Below the pieces are notes generated by a model. It searched no databases and was not told where the DNA came from. It worked only from the letters and a program-made list of their open reading frames with translations. DNA of 64,000 nucleotides from Blasia pusilla. Taxonomy: Eukaryota > Marchantiophyta > Marchantiopsida > Blasiales. The stretch covers positions 13,640,001-13,704,000 of the forward strand of contig CM114272.1 of the NCBI GenBank assembly GCA_050084515.1. Reading direction: 5' to 3'. Below, piece by piece: positions 48,152 through 58,492 of this stretch. A program made the position numbers and the translations under genes. How positions within the stretch are numbered: the stretch's first letter is position 1; the number at the start of each line of letters is the position of its first letter.

Positions 48152-48645
48152 TAAAATAAGATCCAACCTCTCTCACAACACCTTAGTTCTCTGTGTGCAC
48201 TCTCACATGTCTGTCTCAATGTCAAACCAAAGCCATTCTCCTAATGAGAGGCTTGGGTTACACCCACAAGGCAAGCAAGACCATATTTCTGTCGCCTCCT
48301 GCCAAGAGGTTCAACAAAGAGAGAATGAGCTCTCAAACTCTCTCTGCTTGAGGTATACCCCTCCCCTCTCCCAGCTCTCTCCATGGTAACTTATGCTCCC
48401 AAGTCACCTCCTTGGCTCTTCACATGGTGTAAGGGTTACTTACCAAAAATATAAAGTCAATCATATACTCAAAATGGTACTTACCTAAAATAGCAAGTTC
48501 TCAATATGGCTCCAAATGAGCCGAAATCAAGGGGAAACATGCTCTCTCAAGTTTCCCATGGCCTCAGCAACCTACTAAGCATGTCCTCTACTACTCAAGA
48601 AGGCGCTTTACTAGATCTCACTGATTTATCTTAAAAGACGTGACA
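48152..48645 (-). repeat. Element C repeat A2
   Basis: The sense start TGTCACGTC at 48645 and its content match the 5' repeat of element D (54895-55406), for example CGGCTCATTTGGAGCCATAT. It is flanked on both sides by B copies. Confidence 0.85.
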
Positions 48646-48649
48646 ACTA

Positions 48650-48775
48650 TTGTGCGCATACACATCGCTACACAACATACATCGTTATCATCGAACACAC
48701 ACACAAATACGCACTATCCCATGCTAACTCATGGCATCCAAACAACGAGACAAGAAGTACCAAAATATCTCCAAT
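48650..48775 (-). repeat. Element C repeat B1
   Basis: A copy of B2 lying between A2 and the purine tract CTAGCTAGGGGGGCC (sense). This is the same PPT-B1-A2-B2 order as in element A. Confidence 0.85.
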
Positions 48776-48955
48776 GGCCCCCCTAGCTAGTGGTTAGGTC
48801 CTTCTAACTCCAAATATCCATCTATCCCTACCTACCATGACATACATCTCTCGTACGCTAAGAGCAAGAAGGCCGGGTGCTCATGTGGGCCAATCGTTAG
48901 TTGCCTTCTTGTCATCCATGTCACAGACACAAGTCAGAATGTAGAACTACCTACT

Positions 48956-49690
48956 CTATGTACATCTGGGACACATCCATCGTCCCTGAGGAACCCTAGA
49001 GAGAGGTGGCATCAAACATGCCATATGCCATCCTCTCGAACACCCATCACAAACTAGCATAGTGGTTGTACCACGGGCCGAACCACACAACATACAAGGC
49101 AAGCTTGCAGGAACTATTGCTAAGCTCAGATCAACTATACCATCAATGTTCGGAAGATGACATGACGCACAGTTACGCACATGGTCCTTCCAAACCATAT
49201 CATCACGTCCCTCCAATAAGAGAACACTTGATGGAAAAACCTCACGCACTCTCAAGATGGTGCGCCCTGCAGTCACATCCAACGTCGTGGGTGCCGTCTT
49301 TTGTAAGTAGACATAGTCTCCCTCATGAAACCTCCGGATAGTAGGTTGATAACCACCTCCCCGAATAGTCACATACCTCAACGTATCCCGATGTTGCGCA
49401 ATCGCCAAGTTCTCAAACACCATGGGCATCACTCTCTGAAACAACTCAGCCCTCTGAGAACATGTGTGCATCCATACATCAAGGTCATCAAGGATCAACA
49501 CCTCACCAACATCTCGACGAATTGACGTAGGTAAATCTGGCTCTCGGCCATAAAGCAACAAGTACGGGGAGAAAGATGCTGAGGATGCCTTCCTGCTGAA
49601 TCTGTATCCCATCGCCAACCATGGCAACTGAAGGTCCCAATCTCCTAGGTGACCTCTTTGCAAGCCATAATTGCGTAGTCCTCTCTTCAC
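48956..49690 (-). CDS. Element C integrase C-terminal half with PHD finger
   Basis: A 244-codon open frame. Residues 1-90 are the end of the catalytic-core region (GDWDLQLPWLAMGYRFSRK; SPYLLLYGREPDLP). Residues about 120-180 are the C-terminal beta module ending WKDHVRNCASCHLPN. Residues 199-243 are a PHD finger with ligands C199, C202, C214, C217, H222, C225, C240, C243 and the motif PPLSRVPQGRWMCPRC typical of canonical PHD fingers. All eight ligands are preserved, as in element A, which argues that the domain was functional until recently in both subfamilies. Confidence 0.9.
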   Translation of the reverse strand: MKRGLRNYGLQRGHLGDWDLQLPWLAMGYRFSRKASSASFSPYLLLYGREPDLPTSIRRDVGEVLILDDLDVWMHTCSQRAELFQRVMPMVFENLAIAQHRDTLRYVTIRGGGYQPTIRRFHEGDYVYLQKTAPTTLDVTAGRTILRVREVFPSSVLLLEGRDDMVWKDHVRNCASCHLPNIDGIVDLSLAIVPASLPCMLCGSARGTTTMLVCDGCSRGWHMACLMPPLSRVPQGRWMCPRCT

Positions 49691-50328
49691 CGTCTACAAA
49701 ACCCGCTCCGCTAGTCCATCCGCCTCAGGATGATCTCGTGAAGTAGTGCGATGGTCGATCAGTGCCTGATAACACAAGGCCTGAACTCCCCATAGAACTC
49801 TGTACGCTGGTCTTTCAACACCTCAACTAGTGCACTGTAATGACTCAGCACTCGATCTAGGAAGGAAAATGCTACTCCCTCACTCGCTTTATCAGGCAAT
49901 GCAACCAACTCTATCCACTTCGAGAAGCACTTGACCATCACCAACACATAACGACTATGGCGCTCCGTCAAAGGCAAGGGTCCTGCAAAATCCAAACTTC
50001 GTCTATAACCTAAATCCATGATCGAAAGTGGGTGCAACTGTGGAGTTGGAGCATTGAACGATGCTCAGACTCGATCAGACACCATGCATCTGGCAACAAA
50101 CTGCTGAATGTTAGTTTGCATGCCTTGCCACCAATACTGAATCTGGAGCAAGTTGTACGTCCGCTTCACTCCAAAATGACCCAACTCCTCGTGGGCATGA
50201 CACACCAAATGTGCTCTCTATGAAGGATGATGCACCACATGCACTCTACCATCCTCCCACACTCGCAACACATGTGTGCCCTCCCACCAAAACCGTCTGG
50301 CTCGTTGTAGGATCCGATCCCGCTATCT
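49691..50328 (-). pseudogene. Element C integrase zinc module and catalytic core
   Basis: The core frame 50037-49759 reads GYRRSLDFAGPLPL (first Asp), SKWIELVALPDK and VLKDQRTEFYGEF, where the D-Q-R-T-E-F segment is the second catalytic Asp region. The HHCC module upstream (about 50200-50060) has HAHEELGHFG, but the second cysteine pair reads CMVS, a lost zinc ligand. Stops separate the pieces. The 5' side is interrupted by the nested element at 50334. Confidence 0.75.
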
Positions 50329-50333
50329 AGCAC

Positions 50334-51365
50334 TGTCGTGCGCCTACTCTCCTTGAACGTTAATCTTGTTTGTTGCGGAAGCGTGCGTTCAGTAGGTCAC
50401 GCTCTCAACGCTGATCTGCATCCAAACACGCACTTCGGTTAGTCGGGTCTTGGATCAATCAGCGGGATTACTTTCCGAGTTCTCGTCTCGGACTCTCTCT
50501 TCAAGCTCAACCTTCCTAGTTTCGCGGTTTCCAACACGGGCAAGTCTCGAAAGACTTGGGACAGACTTTTTGGTCGGTTCAGGAACCTGAAACGGCGTTT
50601 TGCGCCTAGCGGTTCCAACTGTCCGATGAACATCCAATGAGTTCCTCACCAAGACTCGCACAAAGTGAATCTCGGGTTGGAATCCAAGTGTGGCGTACAA
50701 AGTCCACTCCCTTGGATCAGGTTTGGGTTTCGGGTTTCCGCGCCAAACTCCCGTTTCATCCCGTGCCTCTGAAACGCCGTTTGGCGCCCAAAGTGGGGTT
50801 TCGTTTCCCGAGACATCTCAGAGAAGGTACTCCCCTTACTAGTACTTCTGGGGATCTCCGGGGGCCCCCTACATTTAGGGAAAGACACCCGGGCCTCTCC
50901 AATTGGCCCTCAACCTGATTGCTCTCTGAATCGTTTTCGGCCAATATCTCAGCCTGTACTTATGAGTTTTCTGAGATCTTTGGTGCGTTGGAAGCGTCTC
51001 AAGATCAGCTTTCCAACGCGACCTTACTTGTCTCAAACGCATGTCGGAGCTCAACGTTATGGTCCTAAACACAGTCAGATTCTCCCAAACGCTAGCTGTG
51101 TTCCAAACTGGTTCTCACCTCTTTGGCAACCAACCTCCAAGACTCAACTCATCTCAAGTCTCGGCTCGCTTTGGTCTAGGTTTCCTGGTCTCGACCACTA
51201 ACGCATGAAATGCACAACTCTGTTCCGCGTTTCGTCTCTTAGACTTTTCCAAGAGGCTCTTCCAAACGCCTCTCCAAAGCGCAAACCTCGCGGCGTGAGT
51301 TCCTTTGAGTTCTGATGTTTCGCTTGGCGCGTATTTGGTGTTGTTTGGTTATGAGGGTCGCGACA
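50334..51365 (-). repeat. Complete LTR of the nested chromovirus
   Basis: 1032 bp with sense ends TGTCGCGACC and CGCACGACA. The last 87 bp on the plus strand (from GCGCAAACC) recur at 52232-52318. GC-rich compared with element C. Confidence 0.9.
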
Positions 51366-52049
51366 CTCACCCCTCCTTAGAAGGTTGATGTCCTCATCAA
51401 CGCAAACCTTATTGATGTTAAGTTCTGGGAAGCCGACCCCTCAACACAGAATCGCGTTCTGGTAGCTAACCCGCAATTCCTCTTTTTGGCTTAAGTCTTA
51501 GGTTTGTCGCTTAAAGACTTAGACTTATTAGCTTCTCGCTTCGATGAGCCTAGACTAGTTCTCGCCGAACTAATCTAACTATCAAAATAAGCTCACTAAG
51601 TCTGCAACCTAACACTTCACTCACTATTTGTAAACAACACTTTGTCTACCTAGCCAACTCGTACTACTTTTGGGTCACCTGTATTCCACCTAGGCGCGTC
51701 ACTAAGTTCAGTCATGAAACATGAATGAGATCACCACAAACCCCAAGAGACTCATCTGCCCGCCGACGTTAGGGCGAGCCCAAATGCTAGTACTTCAACA
51801 CTTGGTCCCGATCTAGATGCCTTATCCGAATACAAGCTCTCACCTCAAATACTCATTGTTTGGTCTCCTTGACTTACATCCTAAGCATATGAAGAACTAC
51901 TCATTGCCTTGCACAAACCAAACTCAAAATTACAATACAAGCATCGAATCTCCAAATCCATGTCTTCTTTATTGCAACAACTAAACCTTCCTAGTTACAA
52001 CGGGTTATCGGCCCAAGCTTTCCGGTCACAAGTTATGTCCATTGCTTCA

Positions 52050-52231
52050 CCATGTACTAACGCACGTGCCTTTCTTGCATCCATCTGAAGTCACGCAATG
52101 CTTCTTGCGCATGTTCTAGATCCGCCTCCGCAATCCAAGTCGCCTCTTTCACATGATAGCCTTTCCACTTGACCAAGTACTCGTACTTGGTGGCCCTACG
52201 TCTGGAACGCAGAATAGTCTCAAACCTCGCG
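52050..52231 (-). pseudogene. Chromodomain of the nested chromovirus integrase
   Basis: The frame reads ARFETILRSRRR, then KYEYLVKWKGYHVKEATWI and AEADLEHAQEALRDF, a canonical chromovirus chromodomain with its aromatic residues (Y, W, W). It normally tethers integrase to heterochromatic histone marks. The upstream integrase is gone: the frame joins directly to LTR sequence at a duplicated 14-bp motif (CAAACCTCGCGGCG twice, 52222-52249). Confidence 0.85.
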
Positions 52232-52323
52232 GCGCAAACCTCGCGGCGTGAGTTCCTTTGAGTTCTGATGTTTCGCTTGGCGCGTATTTGGTGTTGTTTG
52301 GTTATGAGGGTCGCGACAAGCAC

Positions 52324-53005
52324 CCATTGTGCTCGCGACGCTGTTAGTACGCAGGTATTCCAAGACCACTCCATCGTCGTGAATGTCATGGTCACATGTT
52401 GTCTCCTCACCGACCTCTGGATCTAAGGACTCTCCATCAGACCTCGCCATTGAAGTCTCAGCAATCTCGCTCTCCATAGCGATCAAGCCCAAATAGGCTG
52501 ACGCATGCAATCCTGGCACCAACTCCTTATCACTCTCATCATGCCAATGAGCTCCAATCGCATCTCGCTGACTCGGGCATGGATTACGGCTCAAACCATC
52601 TGCATCCTGGTTGAGCGTCCCAAGTCTATGCACCACATGGAAGTCATACTCTTGCAACAAAATAGTCCACCTTGCAAGCTTCTCTTTAAGCTTTTTGGAC
52701 TCTATCAACCACTTAAGTGGCTGATGATCAGTAATGATCGTAAAGAGATTGCCGAATAGATAACATCTAAAATGTGCGACAGCCCACACTGCAACCAAGC
52801 ACTCACCCACATACAAGCTATACTCTGCCTCTGCAGCGTTGTTCGAGCGACTAGCGTAAGCCACCACAAACTCTCTACCATAATTGTCATGCTGGGTGAG
52901 CATGGATCCAAGCCTCAACATGCTCCAATCGGTATGCAACTGGAAAGGACGTCCCCTGATCGATCTTCTCGATATGGGCACGGACGTCAATATGTCCTTG
53001 GGCAT
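52324..53005 (-). pseudogene. Element C RNase H and tether
   Basis: Reads FQLHTDW, AEYSLYVGECL, ITDHQPLKWL and DADGLSRNPCPSQ, so three of the four catalytic positions plus context are plain (the Glu sits in VGEC). The acidic tether ending DGVVLEYLRTNSVAS continues until the nested insertion. Homologous to 3218-3718 and 63373-63786. Confidence 0.85.
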
Positions 53006-53024
53006 CTAAAATGCTCTTTCTTGC

Positions 53025-53950
53025 TCATCCCCCTAGAGCCACTTCTAATCCACCTTGGTCATCAAGGTTAGCGGCTTCACAATTGAACTGAAAGCCTTGA
53101 CGTATCGTCAATAGAAGTTTGCGAATCCCATGAATGCACAAACTCGACTCACATATGTAGGGCGTGGAATGCCTAAAATAGCCTCTACCTTCGTCTGTTG
53201 CACACCAAGGCCCCAGGGTATATCGTATGACCAAAGTAGTAAATCTGGTCGTAGAAGAACTTGCAGTTGTCTGGATGTAGCTTCAACCCATGTAACTGCA
53301 ATCGTCGAAACACCTCCTCTAGATGTCGCTCATGCTCCTCGACCATGGCGCTAAAGACTACGATGTCATCAATATAACACCTAGCAAAATCAAGACCAGC
53401 CAAGATCCTATCCATGACCCTCTGAAACTCAACCGGGAAGTTCTTTAACCCAAATGGTGAGAACCGCCACTAGTAAAAATAATCCTTTCCGTGAGGATTG
53501 ATGCCCCCAAATGTCGTCTTCTACATGTCCTCAAATCTGATAGGTAGTTGATGGTATCCGGCTCGCAAATCCAATGAACTGAAGACCTTTGCTTGCCCAA
53601 TCGCATCAAAGATCTCCTCAGGGGTGGGCATGGCATACCTATCGAACTTTGTCTGCCGATTGATAGGTCGGTAATCTCCACACATTCGCCTATCCGTCGA
53701 GTTGCCATGCACATCCTTTTTGGCAGGCATGACAGTGGCAGATGCAAACTCTCCATCTCCACTAGTCCTGATCCAACCAAGTCATGGCTCCTACTCTGAA
53801 TCAGAGCCCTCTCCATGTCATTGTACTTGTAAGATCGTCGAAAGATCCGCGTGTCACTCGACAACTCGATGCGGATCCCTGGACCCTTCAACGTACCAAA
53901 ATCATGCATACTAAACGCAAAGCAGGTCCTATAACTCCCGAGGAACTAAT
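53025..53950 (-). pseudogene. Element C reverse transcriptase
   Basis: Pieces in two frames: FGTLKGPGIRIELSSDT at the start, DRRMCGDYRPINRQT with KVFSSLDLRAGYHQLPIRF (frame 53730-53521), then CYIDDIVVFSAMVEEHERHL with active-site YIDD (frame 53415-53185) and LHPDNCKFFYDQ. Stops interrupt it near 53520 and 53470. Same order as element A. Confidence 0.85.
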
Positions 53951-54203
53951 GTATCCGACGCCGCTCTCCTCTTGTCAACTTAGGGCCCATATTTGGCTCC
54001 CAAGTCTCCATCATGACTACGGTAGGACTCTCAGGCGCGGATGTTGATGGTTGCTATGATGCAACCCCGTCTCAGATAATAGAACTCTCATCTCCACATG
54101 CAATACCCGGAACCACGCTCCATGGTGTAGCTATCATCTCCTAGCGTACCTGCAAAACATCCCAAGAAGTCCAAGGGTGTCTCTCCCAATCACCCCTGGT
54201 GTG

Positions 54204-54894
54204 TCAATCTCCTCGAGTCTCACCCCCAGCCATTGTCTCAATCGTCTCGATAGGCATGGGGTTCACCAACGTAACTTTTGTGATATGTCGTAACCTCAAA
54301 CGACGTTGGTCAGCTACTCCTAAGCTGAAAATCCATGTCAAGCAGTTTAGGTCCATCGCTTGACCCAAGACATGACATCGTGATGCCTCCGATAGCGACA
54401 ACACTGGCGTCACTCCTATGAGCAATCCCATCGCTCGCTCTTGCTCATCGGTGTTGGGCTCCACCAACCTCTATACATGGTCATCCCAAACCAAGCTAGG
54501 TCCCACCTCCTTGAATGCATAGGAAGCGGGAAAACTCACCAATGTGGGAAAAAGGCTGCTCGTGGCATGCCAATCATGTTGATCATAGTCAACGGCGGTG
54601 GATCATCGTGCCTCACGGCTTGTGATCGACGGCCCAGATCCAATATAGAATCCACCAACAAATCAGAAGGACGCTCCACTCTCGCATAAGCCCTCCGCAA
54701 TATCTCATGAAGTACCAAGTTGGTCCACTAAAGACGCGGGCGGTGTGCTCTAGAACTTACACTCGCCGCATCTAACAACATTTCCGGGCCGATCCTTACG
54801 CGCATCTGATGTGCACTCGTCACCACACGGGACCTCGAATCGCCCAAAGTTGGCACATTCTCCAAAATATATGCTCGAGAACGAGGCTGATACT
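54204..54894 (-). pseudogene. Element C methyltransferase, C-terminal half
   Basis: Starts at the motif VI region (RAYILENVPTLGD at 54880-54840), then the SSRAHRPRL motif VIII region, the target-recognition region, and the motif IX/X end NTDEQERAMGLLIGVTP, CHVLGQAMDLNCLTWIFSLG (frame 54467-54204). Two or three frame changes occur. The part with motifs I-IV is separated by the insertion of element D at 54895. Confidence 0.85.
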
Positions 54895-55406
54895 TGTCAC
54901 GATTGTTAGGATAGATCGTGGGATCTAGCAGAGCGTCTCTACGAGTCATGGAGGATAGGCCCAGGAGGTTGAAGATGACCTGTTGAGGCCCCGGAAAACC
55001 TGAGAGAGCAGGTTTCCCCTTCGTTTCGGCTCATTTGGAGCCATATTGAGAAATTTACTATTTTAGATAAGTACCATTTTGAGTATATGATCAACTTTAT
55101 ATTTTTGGTAAGTGGCCCTTGACCTCCTACATCGGGTCAAGAGCCAAGGAGGTGACTTGGGAGAATAGGTTACCATGGAGAGAGCTTAGAGAGGAGAGGG
55201 GTATACCTAAAGGAGAGAGAGCTTGAGAGCTCATTCTTTCTTTGTTGAACCTCTTGGCATAAGGCGGCACATTTATGATCCCTTGCCTTGTGAGTGTAAC
55301 CCAAGCCTCTCATTAGGAGAGTGGGTTTGGTTTGACATGAGAGAGAGTGCACACCTTTGAGAGCTATGGTGTGAGATGGTGTAGAGAGAGATTGGATCTT
55401 ACTTTA
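54895..55406 (+). repeat. Element D 5' repeat A1
   Basis: Starts TGTCACGATTG, matches element C A2 (48645-48152) throughout, including TTGGATCTTACTTT near the end. It then passes straight into leader sequence with no B segment, as in element A. Confidence 0.85.
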
Positions 55407-57049
55407 CAAAAAAAGAATGAGAGAATGAGAGAGTGAGAGAGCTTCATGGGGGAGTTTGCTGGTCAATCGTTGTTTTTGCAGTTTGGGGACCGTGTTCCCC
55501 ATTCAGCGGCTCATGGGAGTGCTCACCGGAGCAAGGGCTGCTTTGATTATTCTTTGCATTTGCGGATTTTTCGTGCGGAAGAGTGGCGTGCGGAAGCGCT
55601 GCCCAATTTTTGATAGAGATTGAATATGGGGACAGGTTGCTCCATGCCGATGCTCTTGGGAGCACCATGTAGCGTGTTGATTTGTATTTTTACAGGTCTT
55701 ACATTTTCGTTGGGAGAAATCAGCGCGGAACCGCAGACAAATTTTGTGTAGGAGAAAGAGACATTGGGCTTTACAAAAATCCATGTCTGTTTTTACTGGA
55801 ATGTCTAATTCCAAATATTTTTTAACATCGTGGTAGATCGTGAAGCTATACACGTTGTGCAACAAAGTGAGCACAATTTGGAGTTGCGAATAAAAAGTTA
55901 TGGTCAATCTTCCAAACTGCTATTGCTAGGAGATTTTTAGGGTTAAATTGTTCAAACCCTAAACCAGCCGCCACGCCGGCGGTGGACGTCGCCGTCATAG
56001 TCACCATCATCGGTCAACCATCATGGTCGACGATCAACTATCATCGTCAATGGTAAACCGTCACCGTCAACGGTCAATCGTCACCGTCAACGGTGCACCG
56101 ACCACCGTCAGCCGTTGCTGTTGCCCATAGTTGCTTAGAGCCGCATTCGGCCGTTGTCCACCCTTTGGTTGCCATTGCCGCCATTACGGAGTGGAGGGTC
56201 TTCCACGACGTTCGTTGATTCTTTGACTTGCGTTGCCACCACGTACTTTGTTTTGGCCGCCACTGTCATCCAAGTTTCGTCGTCAACTAGTGATGGCAGA
56301 TGACCTCCGGTTATGGTGTTCAAGTTTTGATTTCATGCTGCTTTGTTGTGATTGGTAGCCGCTCAACGACGATCGAGTACCGTGTCGTGACGCTCATAGC
56401 CACAACGCGCCGTCGATTTCCGCGCCGGGCCGCTCGTGGATGCACCGCACTGTCTCGATCGCGGAGCCGCATTGTCATTGTGGAGCAGAGTGTGGGTTTA
56501 TTGTTGATTGACGAGGGTATGCCGCCGAGTGCCGTATTCCACCATCGAGGGCCGTGCCGTTGGTAGCTGTTCCGTGCCGCCTGCAACGCCGCACCGTTCT
56601 GCTGGAACCGCACTATCTATCGAGGAGTTTTGAGCAGCGTCAGTGCGGGAGGAGTATGACTTGCTGATTGGAGGAGTTGTCTCCACGACCGAGTTGGGAT
56701 TGAGATTTGCAGTTGCTACGGAGCAACATTGACATGTGTTCATGTTACCCATTCTGGTCCTTTACCCTGCACGCGTGAGGGATTCTGGGATTTGGGTAGT
56801 TTATTTGGGGATATTGGGTTGTATGGATGCTGAGAGCATCATTTATGTATGTGGTTTAGGGGACATAGACCTGTGTGGGATGTCGGGAGTTGAGGGTAGG
56901 TTGTGGATGAGATGAGAGCCTGGTCGATTTGTCGCACTACGCCGCTTGTTGCCGCACGTTACACATCTTGGGGAGGGAGAGTGTAGATCGAGTGCCGCAT
57001 GTTTGGGATGAGTGATTGAGGGATTACTCACGAGGTTGAGAGTGATCGT
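55407..57049 (+). other. Element D leader with a 20-bp tandem repeat
   Basis: Non-coding leader. Positions about 56002-56098 hold five imperfect 20-bp units of the type CGTCACCGTCAACGGTCAAT. The rest (56100-56760) is GC-richer without a convincing frame. GCGGAAGCGCTG near 55590 is shared with the leader of element A. Confidence 0.6.
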
Positions 57050-58340
57050 GTGAGAGGGGCACAAGGGCCATCACGGCGTCCTTACAGGATTTTGAGAGGC
57101 GAGGTAGTGGACCTGAGAGTAGCTCTAGAGGGTTTACCCGGAGTGGTGCGAGGTTTCGAGGGTTTCCACGTGAGAGACCACCTCGATCTCCTTCTGTGTC
57201 ATCTTTAGACGAGGGGGAACGTGTAGAGGAGTTTGTGAGCACATCGCCTCACATTGTGAGTGATCTTACCAGTTGGACGTACGAGGTGGATGATCGGGGT
57301 AGAGGACCGCGTAGGTTTTTAGGTACAGTAGGCACGATTTCATAGCATAGTTTAGGAGTTGGTGTGACTCCCAGCGGGCCAAGAACTCTAGAGAGTTCAA
57401 CCCGTTTACAGCATGGAACGGTATGTTCTAGCATTTAGAGGGGGCACCCATGGACGATTACCATGAGTTCTCTTAGAGATATGCACGTGAGATTGAGGCG
57501 TGGAGGCTCTACTATCATCCATATTATGTCTCATGGACGGAGACGTTCCCATATGAGGAGGAGGAGTCAGGAGAGGCTACTTCCTCTTCCACTAGTGACG
57601 TTTTAGGAGGGGTCACTCACACAGGAGCAGTTGCACCGTCTAGTCAGGTTCGTCCAAGGTTCAACCTTGTAGTTGAGTTCTTTGCTGAGTTGAGGGCGAG
57701 CTACCAGGGGGTACGGACGGAGAAGTTGCGGAGCATCCACGACTTCCAGAGGCGCCCGGGTGAGAGTTTGCGCAAGGCTTACACCCGCTTGCGCCGGTTG
57801 ATCAACGTCACTCAAGGGGTGACAGAGGCGCAGACTATCCAGTCATGGTAAGCGATGCTGGACCGGACCTTGCGAACACGGATGCGGGAAGGGGTGCTTC
57901 TTATGAACACCTCCCCTATGTTGAGAGATGTTTTTAAGACCGCCGAGAACATTGAGCGCAACATGGCGGAGGAGAGCGTAGCCACCATGGGTTCTAGGCG
58001 AGAGCAGTCACGATTGCCTGCACTATCTGTGCAACAATGTGGACTCCGAGATAGGTTGACTGTGGCACCATGAGCTCAGGGAGGATACCGGGGAGCTGTG
58101 CCATAGATACCTACGCCTTCATATGCGGCTCAACAACAACCGCCTACTATTACTTGTTGGTCATGTGGTGGAGCCCATCATCAGCGCGATTGCACTCGTC
58201 AAGGTCATGGACCTGTGCCTCACCAGAAGGAGATGGTGATGCACCAGGAGGTTATCAGTGTGACTATTGTTAGAGGTATGGTCATACATGCACCAACTAT
58301 TTCAATTCACATTGTGAGTTACGTCCGGACCGAGGGCCAG
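57050..58340 (+). pseudogene. Element D gag
   Basis: Capsid region includes AWNGMF and HLEGAPMDDYHEFS-like text, then RFNLVVEFFAELRASYQGVRTEKLR split across frames, RKAYTRLRRLINVTQGVTEAQT, and an amber TAA at 57849. A helical segment (ENIERNMAEESVATMG) follows. Zinc knuckle 1 at 58155-58193 is CWSCGGAHHQRDC. Knuckle 2 (about 58260) carries an in-frame TAG after CDYC and a lost last Cys. Confidence 0.75.
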
Positions 58341-58492
58341 ACAGGGCACCAGAGCGAGTAGTTGGTCATGGTTGGATGTGCGGGGTTGCCCACATAGAGG
58401 CAGCCATAGTTGTTGTGCGTGGAGCAGCTGCGGAGTAGGATCCATAGCGAGGGGAAGCCAAGAAATAGACAAGGTTTCCTCAGTCTTTCACG

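Larger units (their letters stand above)
50334..52318 (-). mobile_element. Nested chromovirus fragment in element C
   Basis: A 1985-bp insertion between RNase H and integrase codons of element C is flanked by a 5-bp duplication AGCAC (50329-50333 and 52319-52323). Ends are TGTCGTGCG and GGGTCGCGACA. In sense (minus) direction: 87 bp of the 5' LTR (52318-52232), the integrase end with a chromodomain, a non-coding tail, a purine tract (AAGGAGGGGTGAG, reverse complement of 51366-51378), and a complete 3' LTR (51365-50334). Most of the internal region has been deleted. Confidence 0.9.
48034..54894 (-). mobile_element. Element C: methyltransferase-PHD retrotransposon, 5' part displaced by element D
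   Basis: Minus-strand copy. In sense direction from its broken 5' side it reads methyltransferase (from the ENVP region, 54893-54204), reverse transcriptase (about 53950-53025), RNase H (53005-52324), a nested chromovirus fragment (52318-50334), integrase (50328-48956) with PHD finger, polypurine tract (reverse complement of 48776-48790), B1 (48775-48650), A2 (48645-48152) and B2 (48151-48034). Its gag, protease and methyltransferase start are missing from the window because element D begins inside the methyltransferase codons at 54895. They should lie beyond the far end of D. Repeats A and B share ends but little internal sequence with those of element A, so C belongs to a sister subfamily. 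Confidence 0.88.
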
